A program made the position numbers and the translations under genes. The notes below the pieces were generated by a model. That model was not told the DNA's origin, ran no database searches, and was given only the letters and a program-made list of their open reading frames with translations. Shown one piece after another: positions 34,436 to 46,700 of a stretch of 64,000 nucleotides of DNA (within the stretch, counting starts at the first letter, position 1; the number at the start of each line of letters is the position of its first letter). The stretch covers positions 10,416,001 through 10,480,000 of the forward strand of contig CP075494.1 of the NCBI GenBank assembly GCA_021613535.1, given 5' to 3'. Source of the stretch: Adineta vaga (lineage: Eukaryota > Rotifera).

Positions 34436-37400
34436 TCAGCGTGATAGATTGGTAGAAGGATAGATAACATTTCTGTCAGGTTCATCGTTAGAATAACGAG
34501 AGTCATTGAAACGACTCCATGGACTTGTTGATGCTGTTTCATTGGATTGAGAATTAAAATTAGCTATTTGCCGTCGAACAGATGGCGTCGGTTGAGAATT
34601 GATTGAGGTTTCATTGACTGGTAAACGTGTTCGTGGCATAGGGCACGGGGCAGATGAACATTCATCTGGTGTTGTTGCTGGTGTCAATAATTTTCGTGGT
34701 AATGGTAACGGTGGTTCGAGAGCATATTGTGTTTTTTTTTCTTCTCTCAGTGAAGGACGGTCAAGATTTAAATATTGATCAAATTCATGGGTAACTGAAT
34801 CGATTTGTTGATTTGTTGAAGACAGTTTTTCGATAGATTGTGAAGATGAAGATGGTGGAGTATCACGACGTTTATAAAATAGAATATATGCATCGGGTGT
34901 ACAGACCCGAGATGGATCAAGCTCAGACACCAAATGATCATCATAACAAAACCATTTGTTTGTTATCGGATTTTGACAGTATGCTAGAATAGAATAACAG
35001 ATCTTGAGTGATTTTCGTTTGAAAATATGTATGATATTCTTAGTTTCAGTTCGATATGTTTTGAAAACTGATTCTATGACTGTTTTGTATTATAAATGTT
35101 TGATTCTTCTCTTACATCCAATGCTTTTAGAGATAATAATTCTATTTTATATTCTTTCATGAAGATCACGAATGTCTGTATATTACAATTATTAATGTTC
35201 GAACGATTGATTAAAAACTCAGACTTTACTCTTTCAATTACACTTTAACACGTCATTTTGTCTGCAAAACATGATTCACGCAATATTCTGACTAATTTCC
35301 TGCTTTACTCACCAGTATAATGTCCGTTTGACATACTCCCACGATGATTGCAAACTGCAAATAGATCATAAAGTTCATATTGTCTCTGATTATCATTATC
35401 ATCGTCCTCTATTGACTCTTCGTTTTCATCATCGATTTCACTATCGGCTCTTTCTATATCTGATATGTTTTTTGTTGTTGATAAAAATCGTTTGACATTC
35501 AAGCCAACTAAGGGAAATTGAACAGGATAAGTTAATTTTGAATTCGAGACCTTTGTCTGACAAAAACGTTTCAAATGAACAATTAAAACTTGTGGTGTTG
35601 TCCAGATTTTCAAATTTTTTACTGTCCCATTTTCTTTACGACGGCAATGTGTACACATCCATGCATCATCCTAAACAAAACACAACGAAAGATGTTTCTT
35701 TCAACCTATATCAAATAACATTCATACATAATTTAAGCTTTCCGATTGTGTAAATAATGAAAAACAATCCGCTAATGAAATCGAAGGTGATGATGGTTGG
35801 TGAATTGTTGCTCGAGCTTGTGCAACCGATTGATGAACATCAGGTTTATCATCACTACAAGCCCATTTCGAAAGAAATTCTTCGAGATATTTTTCATGCC
35901 AATTAGCATAAACTTGAATATGCGACGGTCCTAAACCGGGTCCATCATATGTATCAAGTATTTCAACAATTTTTTCAAGATATAATGGTAATTGAACATC
36001 ATGAAGTACAGGATATTCTTCTTTTGATGTTCCGGTGGATGTCATTTGATATTGATCAACAAGTGTCAATTGAAAAACAACATAATCTTGAGCATATTCC
36101 ATTGCTTCATCGCGAATTAATGAGCGTTGAGCTTTGATAATGGATAATTGTAAGGAACGATAATTTGATTGACGAGGAACACGAACAGCTATTTTAAGAG
36201 AGAAAAAAAAACAATCAATATCATTCGGATGGGTTTTTCTTCCTACATACCAACAGGTGGACCGAATCGTTCCACTCGACCAGAATTATATCGTACACGA
36301 TTTAGAACAAGTAAATTAACATAAGAAGGAGTTTGATTATCGGCAGTTGATGTAACATGTTCCATACTTTCAGAATTCGATGAAGGAAATTGAATTGCAT
36401 AGACATCGGAAGTAAGACGAGTAATTGGATCGGTATCGTGAAAGACTTGAAAAAAACCATTCTGTTGCTGAATTTCAACAAGAGCAAGCTAAAATAAAAG
36501 AAGTAACATGAGACGATTGATTACAATTTTCAATATTGACCGAAAAAACTTACATCATTTGGATCTAAATTGGACTGTTGAGCAATCGCTTCTCGTACAT
36601 CTTTAACTGTATTTGTAATTGGTAAACATAATCCAATTTGTAATTGTTTAGGAGATTGATTGAGAAAAACAACAGTAATGAAAACAGGTTTAATAATTTT
36701 TTGTGGAATTGGTAATGATAATAGAAGATAAGGTTCGAATGTTTTACTTTCTTTTTTACATTGATTACATCGTAAAGTTGAATGAAGTTGAGCACTAAAT
36801 GTGGATGTAATGATACTTTGATTAGCATCAATATATTCTGACCAAGCACGACGAGCTAATTCCGATGATGTTACACAAGAAAATGAATTCTAAAAGAACA
36901 ATTAACTTAGAAAAAGAAAGGTATTTCTGCTTTTGTTTTTTTTACTTTATTCTGTTGTCGGCATCGTCCAGGTGCAGTTAAATTCAATTCATCATGAATT
37001 GTATTGATTAAAAATAACAAGAATTCTTGTGCATCATTTTGTTCATTACCTGAATATTGTTTATTAAGATTTCCTAGAATTGTTTTAAAATCATACAACA
37101 ATTTCGATGTTGTATTCGATGAATTATTCCATAATGCTTGAAAAATTTGAGCAAATATTTTCGTCACTTTAAAACCAAGTGCTTGTTGAGATGTCGTGGA
37201 ATAATCATGTATTGCATTTTTTATATTACGTATATCTGTTTCATAGTTTTTTTGTAGAATATAAGATGCTAATTGTTCTGTATGACATAAACAATGAACA
37301 ATTGCATTTATATAACTAATAAAATTCAATGAATAATATATAGAAATAAGAAGAAAAGTTTGTCTTACCAAGTATTGCCACAATTCTTCAATCCATATAA

Positions 37401-37973
37401 GAATGGAATATGTTGTGATGCAGATGCTAATGTTCGTCGAGATGATTTTCGTTTAATATCTAATCTTGTTAGAGAACTTCGTCGAGTTTCATGGAAATTA
37501 TTCGTTCCGGATGATGTTAATGGATAACGATGTGCAAGAACTGGAGAATTGGAATTATTGGGTTCATTCGAATGATTTGTAGGCGAAATTTGATAATCAG
37601 CAGATTTTTTTGTTGAAGGAAAGTTGATTAAACGTTTTAGACGATGAAATATGGATTTATGTGATTTAGATGGATGATGTGAGACAACGGATTCATAACC
37701 GGATGATGATGATGATGATGCAGCTGTATTTGTTTTATAAGATACAACTGGTTCAGTGGAAGCAGTAGAATAAGATCGTGTAGGAATTGGTAAAGCATTC
37801 GAAACGAAATCAACTGAACCAGCATGCATTGAACCCAATGTCCGAATATGATGATTCAATGTATTGTTCGTTGAAGATAATTTATTACCAACAACATCGG
37901 CAGCATCACAATGTGTCTTGGAATTAAAGGAACTGAAATCTGTACTTGCAGCATTGACACAATGCTGAACCAT
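34436..37973 (-). CDS. Ubiquitin-specific protease, USP31/USP43 type
   Basis: Seven minus-strand exons: 37369-37973, 36946-37315, 36554-36889, 36251-36488, 35728-36188, 35313-35670 and 34436-34983, giving 971 residues. After a ~190-residue Ser-rich N-terminus comes the Cys box GLKNCGNTCYINAIVHC, with catalytic Cys202. The QNDAQEFLLFLI box follows, then a zinc-binding CNQC with a CTHC partner, a ubiquitin-like insert (KPVFITVVFLN onward) typical of USP31/USP43, and the His box NGHYTAYC (His787) with WFCYDD. All elements of a papain-like deubiquitinase are present, so it should be active in removing ubiquitin from proteins. The C-terminal ~130 residues are Ser/Pro-rich with Pro-rich SH3-ligand-like stretches (PPLPLPRKL). 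An intron splits the catalytic Cys codon (TG/T). It is head-to-head with PRMT5. Confidence 0.93.
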
Positions 37974-38385
37974 TTTCTTTTATATAGAAAAAGATTGATG
38001 ATTCAATGCGATGAGTAGTAGAAGGGAGAGAGAGAGAAATATAAATAAACATGTATTCATCCATCATCAGTTTAGCCACAAGAATTTCTATTGGTTATAG
38101 ATGTCGGTAGAAAATTGACTTGTCAATGGGAAATATGTTTGAGATTTGTTTTGAATTATGATTTATCCTTTAGGATATACGATGAAAGTGATTTAAAATT
38201 TCAAGAAATAGAAATTCAATGATTCAGAGTGACATCTGTCGTATGGAGGTACAATGCGTCGTCTGAAATGACTATTTGATTCAAGTAGATTTAACACGAA
38301 ATTATTTGATTTTTTTTATCAGTAAAAAATAATTTAGATTTCTATTTTCTTCAAGATACGAAATACTATTCTTTAAAATAAAATC
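37974..38385. promoter_or_regulatory. Candidate bidirectional promoter, USP31/43-like and PRMT5
   Basis: 412 bases separate the two divergent start codons, so both core promoters and 5' leaders must fit here unless leader exons lie elsewhere. A GAGAGA run lies at 38024-38036. No TATA box in a convincing place is seen. The assignment rests on geometry only. Confidence 0.5.
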
Positions 38386-41071
38386 ATGTCTACTCAATCG
38401 ACTCCATCCCTAGGCATTGAATTTAGTACAATTCGAAGTGTCAAAGATGCATTGACACTTGCTTCAACTCAAAAGTAGATACTATGTTTTTCTTCTTCAT
38501 TGATTATTTCATAATCTTCTTTCTCTTATAAGATATGATTTTCTTGTTATACCAATTATTCGAAAACAATATGGTACTGATCTCTTAACTACTTATGGTT
38601 CTAAACAATTAGCTTGGCCAGCAATTGCCAGTCGATTGAAAGGTGTTGGCGAAAGTGCAGGTATAAAGATTATAATTGAATATTTACATCTTTTCTATCC
38701 AAACATTCTTTTAGACATGTCCACTGCATTGGTCGCTCTCATTCGACATGTTATTGATGTAGATTCACCCAATCTTCATATCCGAAATAAAGCAACTAAA
38801 GTAAAGAGAATTGTATTCTAAATTTAGACTGAACTTTAGTTGATTTAGTTATTACAAGAAGAACTTGCTGCTGCTCAATATTTCAGTGTTGCACGTGTTA
38901 TTATTCGTATTCGAAATGGAAATATTACTAATTTAATTCGAATCGCTGCTAGTACATTGAATACTTTATATTTTGCTGTAAGAATCTTAATCAATATTTT
39001 TAAAAGTGTATTCTTTTTCTTTTTCCAGTATTGGTTTGTTTTTCCAACACATTCTGCACAAGGACTTGATACGAATGTTGCTGCTGATGATGATGAAGCA
39101 GAATTACAACCATGGCTGTGGTGGAATAAAATCTATAAATTACTCGATTATCATGGAAAAGTCTATCCAGTATTAGGTATGAAGTTATTTGATTCTTCTT
39201 TTATGATTCTTTTTTCATTGATTAATTAGAATTATCGGCTGATGTTCCAAGTGAACAAGCACAAAAACGTTGGTTAGGTGAACCAGTACGTGCTGTGATA
39301 CTACCAACGAAAATATTTACAACGAATGCAAAGGGTTTTCCAGTTCTTTCACCTGGTCATCAATTATTTATAATAAAATTAATTAAAGTAAGCATTTTCC
39401 ATAGAATAAACAAATTAATGTTTTAGAATTGATTTAGCTTAAAGTTCAATTTATAATCAAAGGAATTAATCCAAGAGATTCCATGTTATTCGAACCTTAT
39501 CTACAATATCTTAAACATGTGACACGAGTAAGGACTATTTTAAAGAATTTACATAAAAGAATTTGATTTATTCAATATATTAGCAAACAGAACCAACGAA
39601 TCGTGTATTGGAATCATTTACTCATGGTTATGAAGATCGATTGCAAGTACCACTTCAACCATTAGCTGATAATTTGGAATCTCGAACATATGAAATCTTT
39701 GAAAAAGATCCAATTAAATATGTGCAATATGAAAATGTTTGTCAGATTAAAATTAAACATTTAATCATAGTTTTTCGATTTTGTATAGGCAATTTATCAA
39801 GCATTAATTGATCGATATGATCCCAAAACACTTGTGTCAGTACATTTGAATTCATTAGAAAATGAAAATGATTGTCATGTGATAAACATAATTTTATCTA
39901 TATTTTTAGGACTATTATGGTAGTTGGTTCTGGTCGTGGTCCATTAGTGAATCGAGCACTTGAAGCAGCTGATCGAGCAAAATTTAAAGTTCATATCTAT
40001 GCTGTCGAAAAGAATCCTATGGCAATTATATCGTAAGTAAAATAATCTCTATGAATGTTAAAATGTTAAAACTTTATCTTGTAGACTTCATGCTCAAAAA
40101 CAAGGATGGGGTAAGCGAGTGACTATTATTCATGAGGATATGCGTTCATGGCAACCAGAATGTAAAGCTGATATTATGGTTAGTGAACTATTAGGTTCAT
40201 TTGGTGATAATGAATTATCACCAGAATGTCTCGATGGTGCTCAACGTTATTTAAAAGGTTCATGATTTCGAATTAGAATTTCATTTTTCTAACAGAAATT
40301 CTTTTAGAAAATGGTATTAGTATTCCTTATTCATATACTTCATTCATTTGTCCAATACAATCACCACGTATTTATTCCGAATTACTCTACAATCGAGATG
40401 CAAATAAACCTCACTTTGTAAAACAATGAAACTTTTACGAAAACTTTTATTCATAATGATGAATTTCAATTTAGGCTAATTTTGAAACACCATTTGTTGT
40501 TTATCTACATAATTGTTTTTTCTTGGCAGAAACTAAACCATTGTTTAATTTTACACATCCGAATTTTTCAAGTAAAATACTGATAATTGTTTACATATAA
40601 CTTCTCTAATAATATCTTCTTTTAGCACCTATCGATAATTCCAGATATGGTGAAGTAGAATTCACAATACCAACAACAGGTACTATGCATGGATTCGCTG
40701 GATTTTTCGATGCTAAATTGTATAAAGATATAGCTATTAGTAAGTTGAATCTCGTTCAACGCTAAACAACAATAATAATCTATATTCATTTTAGGTATTG
40801 AACCAACTACGCATTCGAAAAATTTAATCAGTTGGTTTCCAATGTTCTTTCCTATTCGAGTAAAAATGAAAATGAATGGTTTCTATTCGAAATCTAGATT
40901 GTTTAATTCTATTCATAGGAACCAATAACTTTATTAGCTAATTCAAAGATAAAAGTAAATTTTTGGCGTTGTTGTTCATCATCTCAAGTTTGGTATGAAT
41001 GGACAATGGTTGAGCCAACAACATTACCTATACATAATCCAAATGGTCGATCGTTTTCTATTGGAAAATAG
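38386..41071 (+). CDS. PRMT5: Protein arginine N-methyltransferase 5
   Basis: Fifteen exons: 38386-38474, 38533-38800, 38849-38977, 39029-39176, 39230-39387, 39438-39527, 39584-39736, 39789-39835, 39910-40032, 40085-40257, 40308-40417, 40475-40571, 40626-40739, 40795-40859 and 40919-41071. Together they encode 638 residues, the same size as human PRMT5 (637). Order: TIM-barrel domain (about 1-290), Rossmann SAM-binding core with VVGSGRGP (~365-372), the double-Glu loop [11 protein letters not shown] (Glu436 and Glu445), and the beta-barrel ending in HNPNGRS. The Phe that sets symmetric dimethylation in PRMT5 is kept (TYEIFEKD, Phe333). It transfers methyl groups to Arg in histones and Sm proteins, normally with MEP50. 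Exon 8 ends at an unusual donor, GTCAGT, chosen because it alone gives the [12 protein letters not shown] join. Confidence 0.97.
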
Positions 41072-41507
41072 AAATTCTATTTTCACATCAATTAGTTCTT
41101 GTTATTTCATCTCAGATAGTGATTTCTTTCTCGTGATATCGAACTGTGAAAGATTGTTATTCGTTTTCTTTATTTTTTTCTTCTTCTTCGTCTCCTTTCA
41201 GTGTTGTTTATTTTCATTAATGATCATACGAGTATTACTACTGTCTTTTGATTGAAAAAAATAAGACAATAGAAGAAAGTAAAATAGCGTCATTCTACAA
41301 TCAGTGATGTATACTTTGCTCACAAGATTACAGTGAACGTTCAAATACACATTTGTTTATTTTATTAGAAAAAAAGAATTCATTCACATTTTTCTCATCT
41401 GAAATGAATCGGTGCAAAAATTCTAAAACTCACCTTGTGATTGTATTTTCTATTTAAAATTCGTGCTCTTTGTGAAAAAATTAAGATATCTCGATATTAC
41501 ATTACAT
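41072..41507. other. Convergent 3' region
   Basis: 436 bases between the stop codon of PRMT5 and the stop codon of the 941-residue membrane protein gene. T-rich, with no other gene seen. Confidence 0.5.
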
Positions 41508-44333
41508 TTAAAGTTTACTAATTGTTTGAATTGAATCTAATTCATGTTCGGATGTTGAACAACTACGTTGTTCATTATCTTGAGAGACATTAAATATATC
41601 CGATTCCGCTTTAAAAGGTGTTGGTTGTTTGTTTTTCGCTCGCCATTCCGCGATTTTTTGACTTAAAGCACCTGTACTTAATGATCCTTCTAATGATAAA
41701 TCTGTATCTTCGCAATGTAGACATCGACGGCGAAATGTTGTCCATAAGAAAGATAACCATCGAAATAAGGGTGTAAAGTAGAGTTTAATTATAAGAAATG
41801 AAAAAGCAAATAATTCAATACATAACGATGTAAATAATAAACCATGAAAAATTAATTCAGCTGTACGAACGATCGGTTGCTGAATATTTTTCATATAAAA
41901 TGGACGTTCATCAAGCATAACTTGAATTATCGTTAATGATGCTGTATAACGTAGATAATTACCAAAATCCGTATAATAATCTTCATCGGATAATGATATT
42001 GTACTAAATGTTGGCATCCATATACCGGAATATTGTGTTGAATCAGATTGTTCAAGGGCTTGTGTCATATTGATATTTTTAATAAAGACAATTGGAACAT
42101 AGATAAGTCTTCCAATAGCTTCATTGGGTGTACCATAAAATTCACAAAAATCCATTTCGCGTAATATATAATTTGTACTCACTTGACCTCGTCCTCGAAT
42201 ACATATTCGAAAGGCACCCATCCAATATGGACCACTCATATTGATTTGTACGGTTGTTAAATGTTTTGGAAGAGGAACAGTTACATATGTAGTTGCTTGT
42301 TCAGTCGATTGTCGACAATCCATTGTTAAGGGAACATATTTTGAACTAACAAGATTTTCTTGTGTTGTGATAGAATCACATGCAAAGCCAGTATTAACTA
42401 ATTCAATTGTTAAATTAAATGCTTGTTGATCAAGTAAAGTAAACATTGGTTGAGCTTCTTCAGACTTAGGAATAGCAAGTAATTCAAGACCGGTAGAAAA
42501 TTGAGCATTGAGTATACTTTGATCACATGCAAAAGTAGCTGGTTCATTAACACTTTCAATCGGATAACGTCGAATGAATGATGCGGAAAACCAATACGAG
42601 AACGAAACGAGAACAATAATTGATAATGTTGCTAATCCACCAATCCACATTTCTCCTTCACCAATGATATCTGTTTGTTTGAAGAGTTGTCGAGCTTTTT
42701 TTCCACATTTTATAAATAATTTACATCCACATAGATGAGTAATGAGCATAAATAAGAGAAATAGAACACATAAACCACTGACAACAATTGTCCAAAGAAT
42801 AGGAGAAATAATTAAACAATGTGGATTAGTACTTAGTTGAAAGACATTTTTAATCAAAAGATCTTCGACATCAGTTGTATCACCAGATTCTGGATAAGCA
42901 ACAGCTTGACTATATGAATTTATTGAACTCGTATCGATATCCGCTAATGATGATAACGGACAAAAACCGGATGACGAACTATTCAAACAAGGAATGCATT
43001 GAGTAATACCATACGGAAGTGTTCCAGGATTTCGAGTGTTTGGGGGACAAATTTGACAAGGACCAACACTAGTCATATTCTTATATGTTCCACCAATACA
43101 AAATTTTGGAACATAATAAAAGACAAAAACACGTTCTGTAGTATCGATCCAACGTGATGCATAGCCAGGTGCTGCATTTGGAATAACTAAAATATCAGCA
43201 CTACTAGTCAGTATAGCCATATTACCTTGAATAGTAATACTAAATCGAGCAAAAGATGGACGTGATAAACGACTACCTAGAATTTGCTGATTATTAGGAA
43301 AACTAAAGATAGGTGATGTCATTGTAATATAATTTTCATCATAAAAGAATATTTGTGTTTTTGACCAAACTGTATCATATGGATTTTCAACTAATACCGC
43401 CAATGTCGTATCATCTGCCCAATCAACAACACGTCCAACAGAAGTCGAATCAATGAATGATAAAACATGTATACGACTAACATTTAAAACTGTTCCAATT
43501 TTATAAAGTACAGCGATTGTTGCCAGACGTTGTACGCCAACAACGACTTTATTACCACGAATACCAACAGATAATTCATAAGCATAATTATATGTTGTCA
43601 CATCTGATGGAATTAAAAATGTTGATTCACTTGTAATTGGTACACATGATGCTTTTCCAAATGTAGTCAGATTAACTAAACATCCAAGTGCTGCATAATC
43701 TTTTTTATATTCAATCGTATATCCATAGCCAGCAACAATTGCCCAATCATCAGCGACATCCATTCCATGTGGAATAAAACCTTGAGCTGGCCAAATAGCT
43801 TCCGTAGTCGTATTTACTACATAGACATTCGCATAGACATCTAAGTTGAATACAAACGTACTAGTAAAACCATACGCATGCGTTCCATTCTTATTAACAC
43901 CAATTAGAAAATATTCTTGATGATTATCAGGTCCAGACATATCAGTACACAAATTTCGCGAAATACATGATTCAACAATAATACCAATACAAACATAAGG
44001 AGTCTTTGTTGATATTCTTTCTGCCGCAAAAACGAACATAAATTGTGTATTATTAACCGTACTATTTTTCGCAATACCAATTACAGCAACACTATGAACA
44101 AAACGATCCGTTGTATTAAATCTCATATTACATCGTACTGGTCCACCAGCAGTAGCATTTCGATATGGATACATAAGAACGGCAAAATTCGAGAAAGAAT
44201 TCGATGCCGAAACAAACATATCATCATTAACAGACATTTTCGTCCCGGGAGATACATTACTTATATCATATTGACACCACGCTACTGGATACAAAATCAG
44301 AAGAAGAATTTCAATGCGTAGAAATATTTCCAT
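41508..44333 (-). CDS. 941-residue three-pass membrane protein, unknown family
   Basis: A single uninterrupted exon from ATG 44333. Residues 1-20 are a signal peptide. Residues ~25-405 form a beta-rich extracellular region with many N-glycosylation sites and repeated short hydrophobic strands, possibly a beta-propeller (inference). Residues ~425-460 are a small Cys-rich module (CQICPPNTRNPG, then CIPC) like the ephrin-receptor/GCC2-GCC3 Cys repeat. Membrane helices lie at about 508-535, 563-587 and 826-852. A second extracellular Cys-containing domain (~590-825) sits between helices two and three, and the cytoplasmic tail is about 80 residues. I recall similar uncharacterised proteins in bdelloid genomes, but cannot name a function. 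It is intronless, unlike most of its neighbours. Confidence 0.8.
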   Translation of the reverse strand: MEIFLRIEILLLILYPVAWCQYDISNVSPGTKMSVNDDMFVSASNSFSNFAVLMYPYRNATAGGPVRCNMRFNTTDRFVHSVAVIGIAKNSTVNNTQFMFVFAAERISTKTPYVCIGIIVESCISRNLCTDMSGPDNHQEYFLIGVNKNGTHAYGFTSTFVFNLDVYANVYVVNTTTEAIWPAQGFIPHGMDVADDWAIVAGYGYTIEYKKDYAALGCLVNLTTFGKASCVPITSESTFLIPSDVTTYNYAYELSVGIRGNKVVVGVQRLATIAVLYKIGTVLNVSRIHVLSFIDSTSVGRVVDWADDTTLAVLVENPYDTVWSKTQIFFYDENYITMTSPIFSFPNNQQILGSRLSRPSFARFSITIQGNMAILTSSADILVIPNAAPGYASRWIDTTERVFVFYYVPKFCIGGTYKNMTSVGPCQICPPNTRNPGTLPYGITQCIPCLNSSSSGFCPLSSLADIDTSSINSYSQAVAYPESGDTTDVEDLLIKNVFQLSTNPHCLIISPILWTIVVSGLCVLFLLFMLITHLCGCKLFIKCGKKARQLFKQTDIIGEGEMWIGGLATLSIIVLVSFSYWFSASFIRRYPIESVNEPATFACDQSILNAQFSTGLELLAIPKSEEAQPMFTLLDQQAFNLTIELVNTGFACDSITTQENLVSSKYVPLTMDCRQSTEQATTYVTVPLPKHLTTVQINMSGPYWMGAFRICIRGRGQVSTNYILREMDFCEFYGTPNEAIGRLIYVPIVFIKNINMTQALEQSDSTQYSGIWMPTFSTISLSDEDYYTDFGNYLRYTASLTIIQVMLDERPFYMKNIQQPIVRTAELIFHGLLFTSLCIELFAFSFLIIKLYFTPLFRWLSFLWTTFRRRCLHCEDTDLSLEGSLSTGALSQKIAEWRAKNKQPTPFKAESDIFNVSQDNEQRSCSTSEHELDSIQTISKL

Positions 44334-46700
44334 CTATAATATAAGGAAAAAAAGGAAATGTCGTGTACATTACTCTCGCATTTTACTTCACTGAATGATA
44401 AAAGAAAGTATGACAAGAACTGAAAACGTAAAAGATATAAACATAAATGAAAAGTGATAGATGTTTTTCTGATTAAACATTTCTCTTCATTATGAACACA
44501 AACCATAGAAAAATCTTCATCTTTCAAAATATTTTGAATCCATACATACATTCATTATTGATTACTTCAGTTTCAGATAGCTTCGAAGTTACTTAATAAT
44601 ACCAAATAATCTCTCAACTGTTAGATAGAATTGCATTTCATAAGATTTCATATCCTCAGAAACACGTACAAATGAATGTACTCAGTACATTATTTTGTTC
44701 TTCGTCAAGAAATCGAAATTTTTTTTTATATAGATACAATAATAAACAAACTTACCAATACAAAATACAAACGGTATTTACAAAAAATCATTTCAATGTA
44801 AGATTTACTCCTCGAAGAAATGCAAAAAATTTCATCGTAATTATCGACAATTATTCGATAATCAAACTGTCAACTTTTCTTTTTTAATATGACACACATT
44901 CTCTCTTCTCGACTTAACAATTACTTTCCTAACAAAACATTCAATGCATATATATATCCGTTGGCCTACTTGTTGAATTCTTAGCTTTTTAAATATTTCT
45001 AAACAATAGTTCTGTTTATTAAATATGATTACAAATCCGTACATTTACTTCTTTTATATAAAATAGAAAAGATGATAGAATGTAAATTTGAAATCTTCGT
45101 AACCGATTGTTTTTGATTGAATCGGTAATAATTAATTCTTATTTTATAAATCAACAAAAAATACAACGGAACTAATATGATTATATATTAATAAGGAAAT
45201 AACAAAGCTCAAGTAAACTATGAGTGATAATTTTAGAAATACATGTTTGACAAGTGAATAAACTACTGAATTGTTCTTACTTTTTATCGGCGAAGATGTA
45301 CTCCTATTTTGACATGTAGATTCCCTTCAAATAAAACAAACTTCTTCTAATAGTTACGCAAACAAAACAACGACATTTTTGTATCTTCAATCGACTCGAA
45401 TCTCAGCTTACCTGAATTGTGTCAGCAAACGTTATTTTTCCTACGTAGATAAAAAAATGAATTGATCAATAGTATTTTCGAACATTTTATATTGACAGAA
45501 GCAAAATGTTTTAACAAAAAATAATGGATGTAAAGTGCTTGTTTATTGAATATGTATTTGTGTCAAGTTAAATTAAGTGTCCCTGACTCATCAAGTGGAA
45601 TCCCACTATTTTCTTGATAATTGATGGCAAATGATCCTTTATTTTTCGTCTATAAATATCCATTTGTATTTCAAATCAATGTTTAACAATATGTTTTCTT
45701 AGTACAATTATGAGCTTGAATGTTATGAACTTTAGACTGAGTCGAGGTCAAATGTCGTCGAATGTTCATTTATTCTTAAAATAAACATATCATATGTGAT
45801 ATGATGATTTCAAAGTAAATTATAATGCTTAGATTTTCTTTTCCCCGGAAAAACAGCTTCATAATAAAAAATTCTAATTGTATATTGAATATTTTAATCA
45901 AGACATTTCTATTAACTTTGAAGAATACTCAACAACAAATAAGATTCTTTCCTTGTTTTCCTATAATTAAATCGTTTCTAGGATTTCTTTGTTTAGAAAC
46001 TTGAATATCAACATATAAAGGTGTATGTCACTGTAATTCTTAACTATTCATTTCTATTAGACATCAGACAATCGAATTGATTAGATTGTCTGATACGAAT
46101 ACAATTATTCTCTCAGCATGAATTCATTTCAATTTCTATAAACAAACGCACAATCAAATATCTACGAATACATATGACTCAACATTGCATATATTATTAT
46201 TTATCTTACAATTGTTTTTATGAAATATTTTGAGTCATATACACCGATAATACACTCATATTATTTGAAACGTTTCGAAAAAACAAAACACTTATGAGTT
46301 ATGACACTCTAATGCCTTTCTCGATGTTTCTTTTTGTTTTTGACACAAGCGGACTGACATTTGAAATAATCCTGTTTCAATTTCTTTTCTTAATAGTTGT
46401 TTCTAAATAAAGCTTCTTCGTCTTTTATTTTTTGTGAAAGAGAATAGAAGAAGAAGAACAATTTTTTCTTTCTTTCTTTCTATTGGTTAAAATATTCTAC
46501 ATTAACGACGTTCTTCAGCCTTCGCCATGATTTTTTTCACTTATCTTTTGTTTATTTCTTTTCATCATTCATCGTAAAAGACTTAAAACAGCTGTTTATT
46601 CACGTAACTTTAATTTTTTTCATTTGAATTGACTTTTTATCTTAATGTCGTGTTATTTTCTTCTTCTCTAAAGATATTTACTTTTGACAAATATAAAATT
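44334..46700. other. Intergenic region, 2.4 kb
   Basis: Very A+T-rich DNA between two divergent genes, the 941-residue membrane protein and the MITF/TFE-like factor. No convincing coding segment or RNA gene is seen. It probably holds both promoters and leader exons. Confidence 0.5.

Noticed and set aside
42241-42429. Plus-strand frame inside the 941-residue gene
   Set aside because: It is the antisense shadow of a long, clearly coding minus-strand exon.
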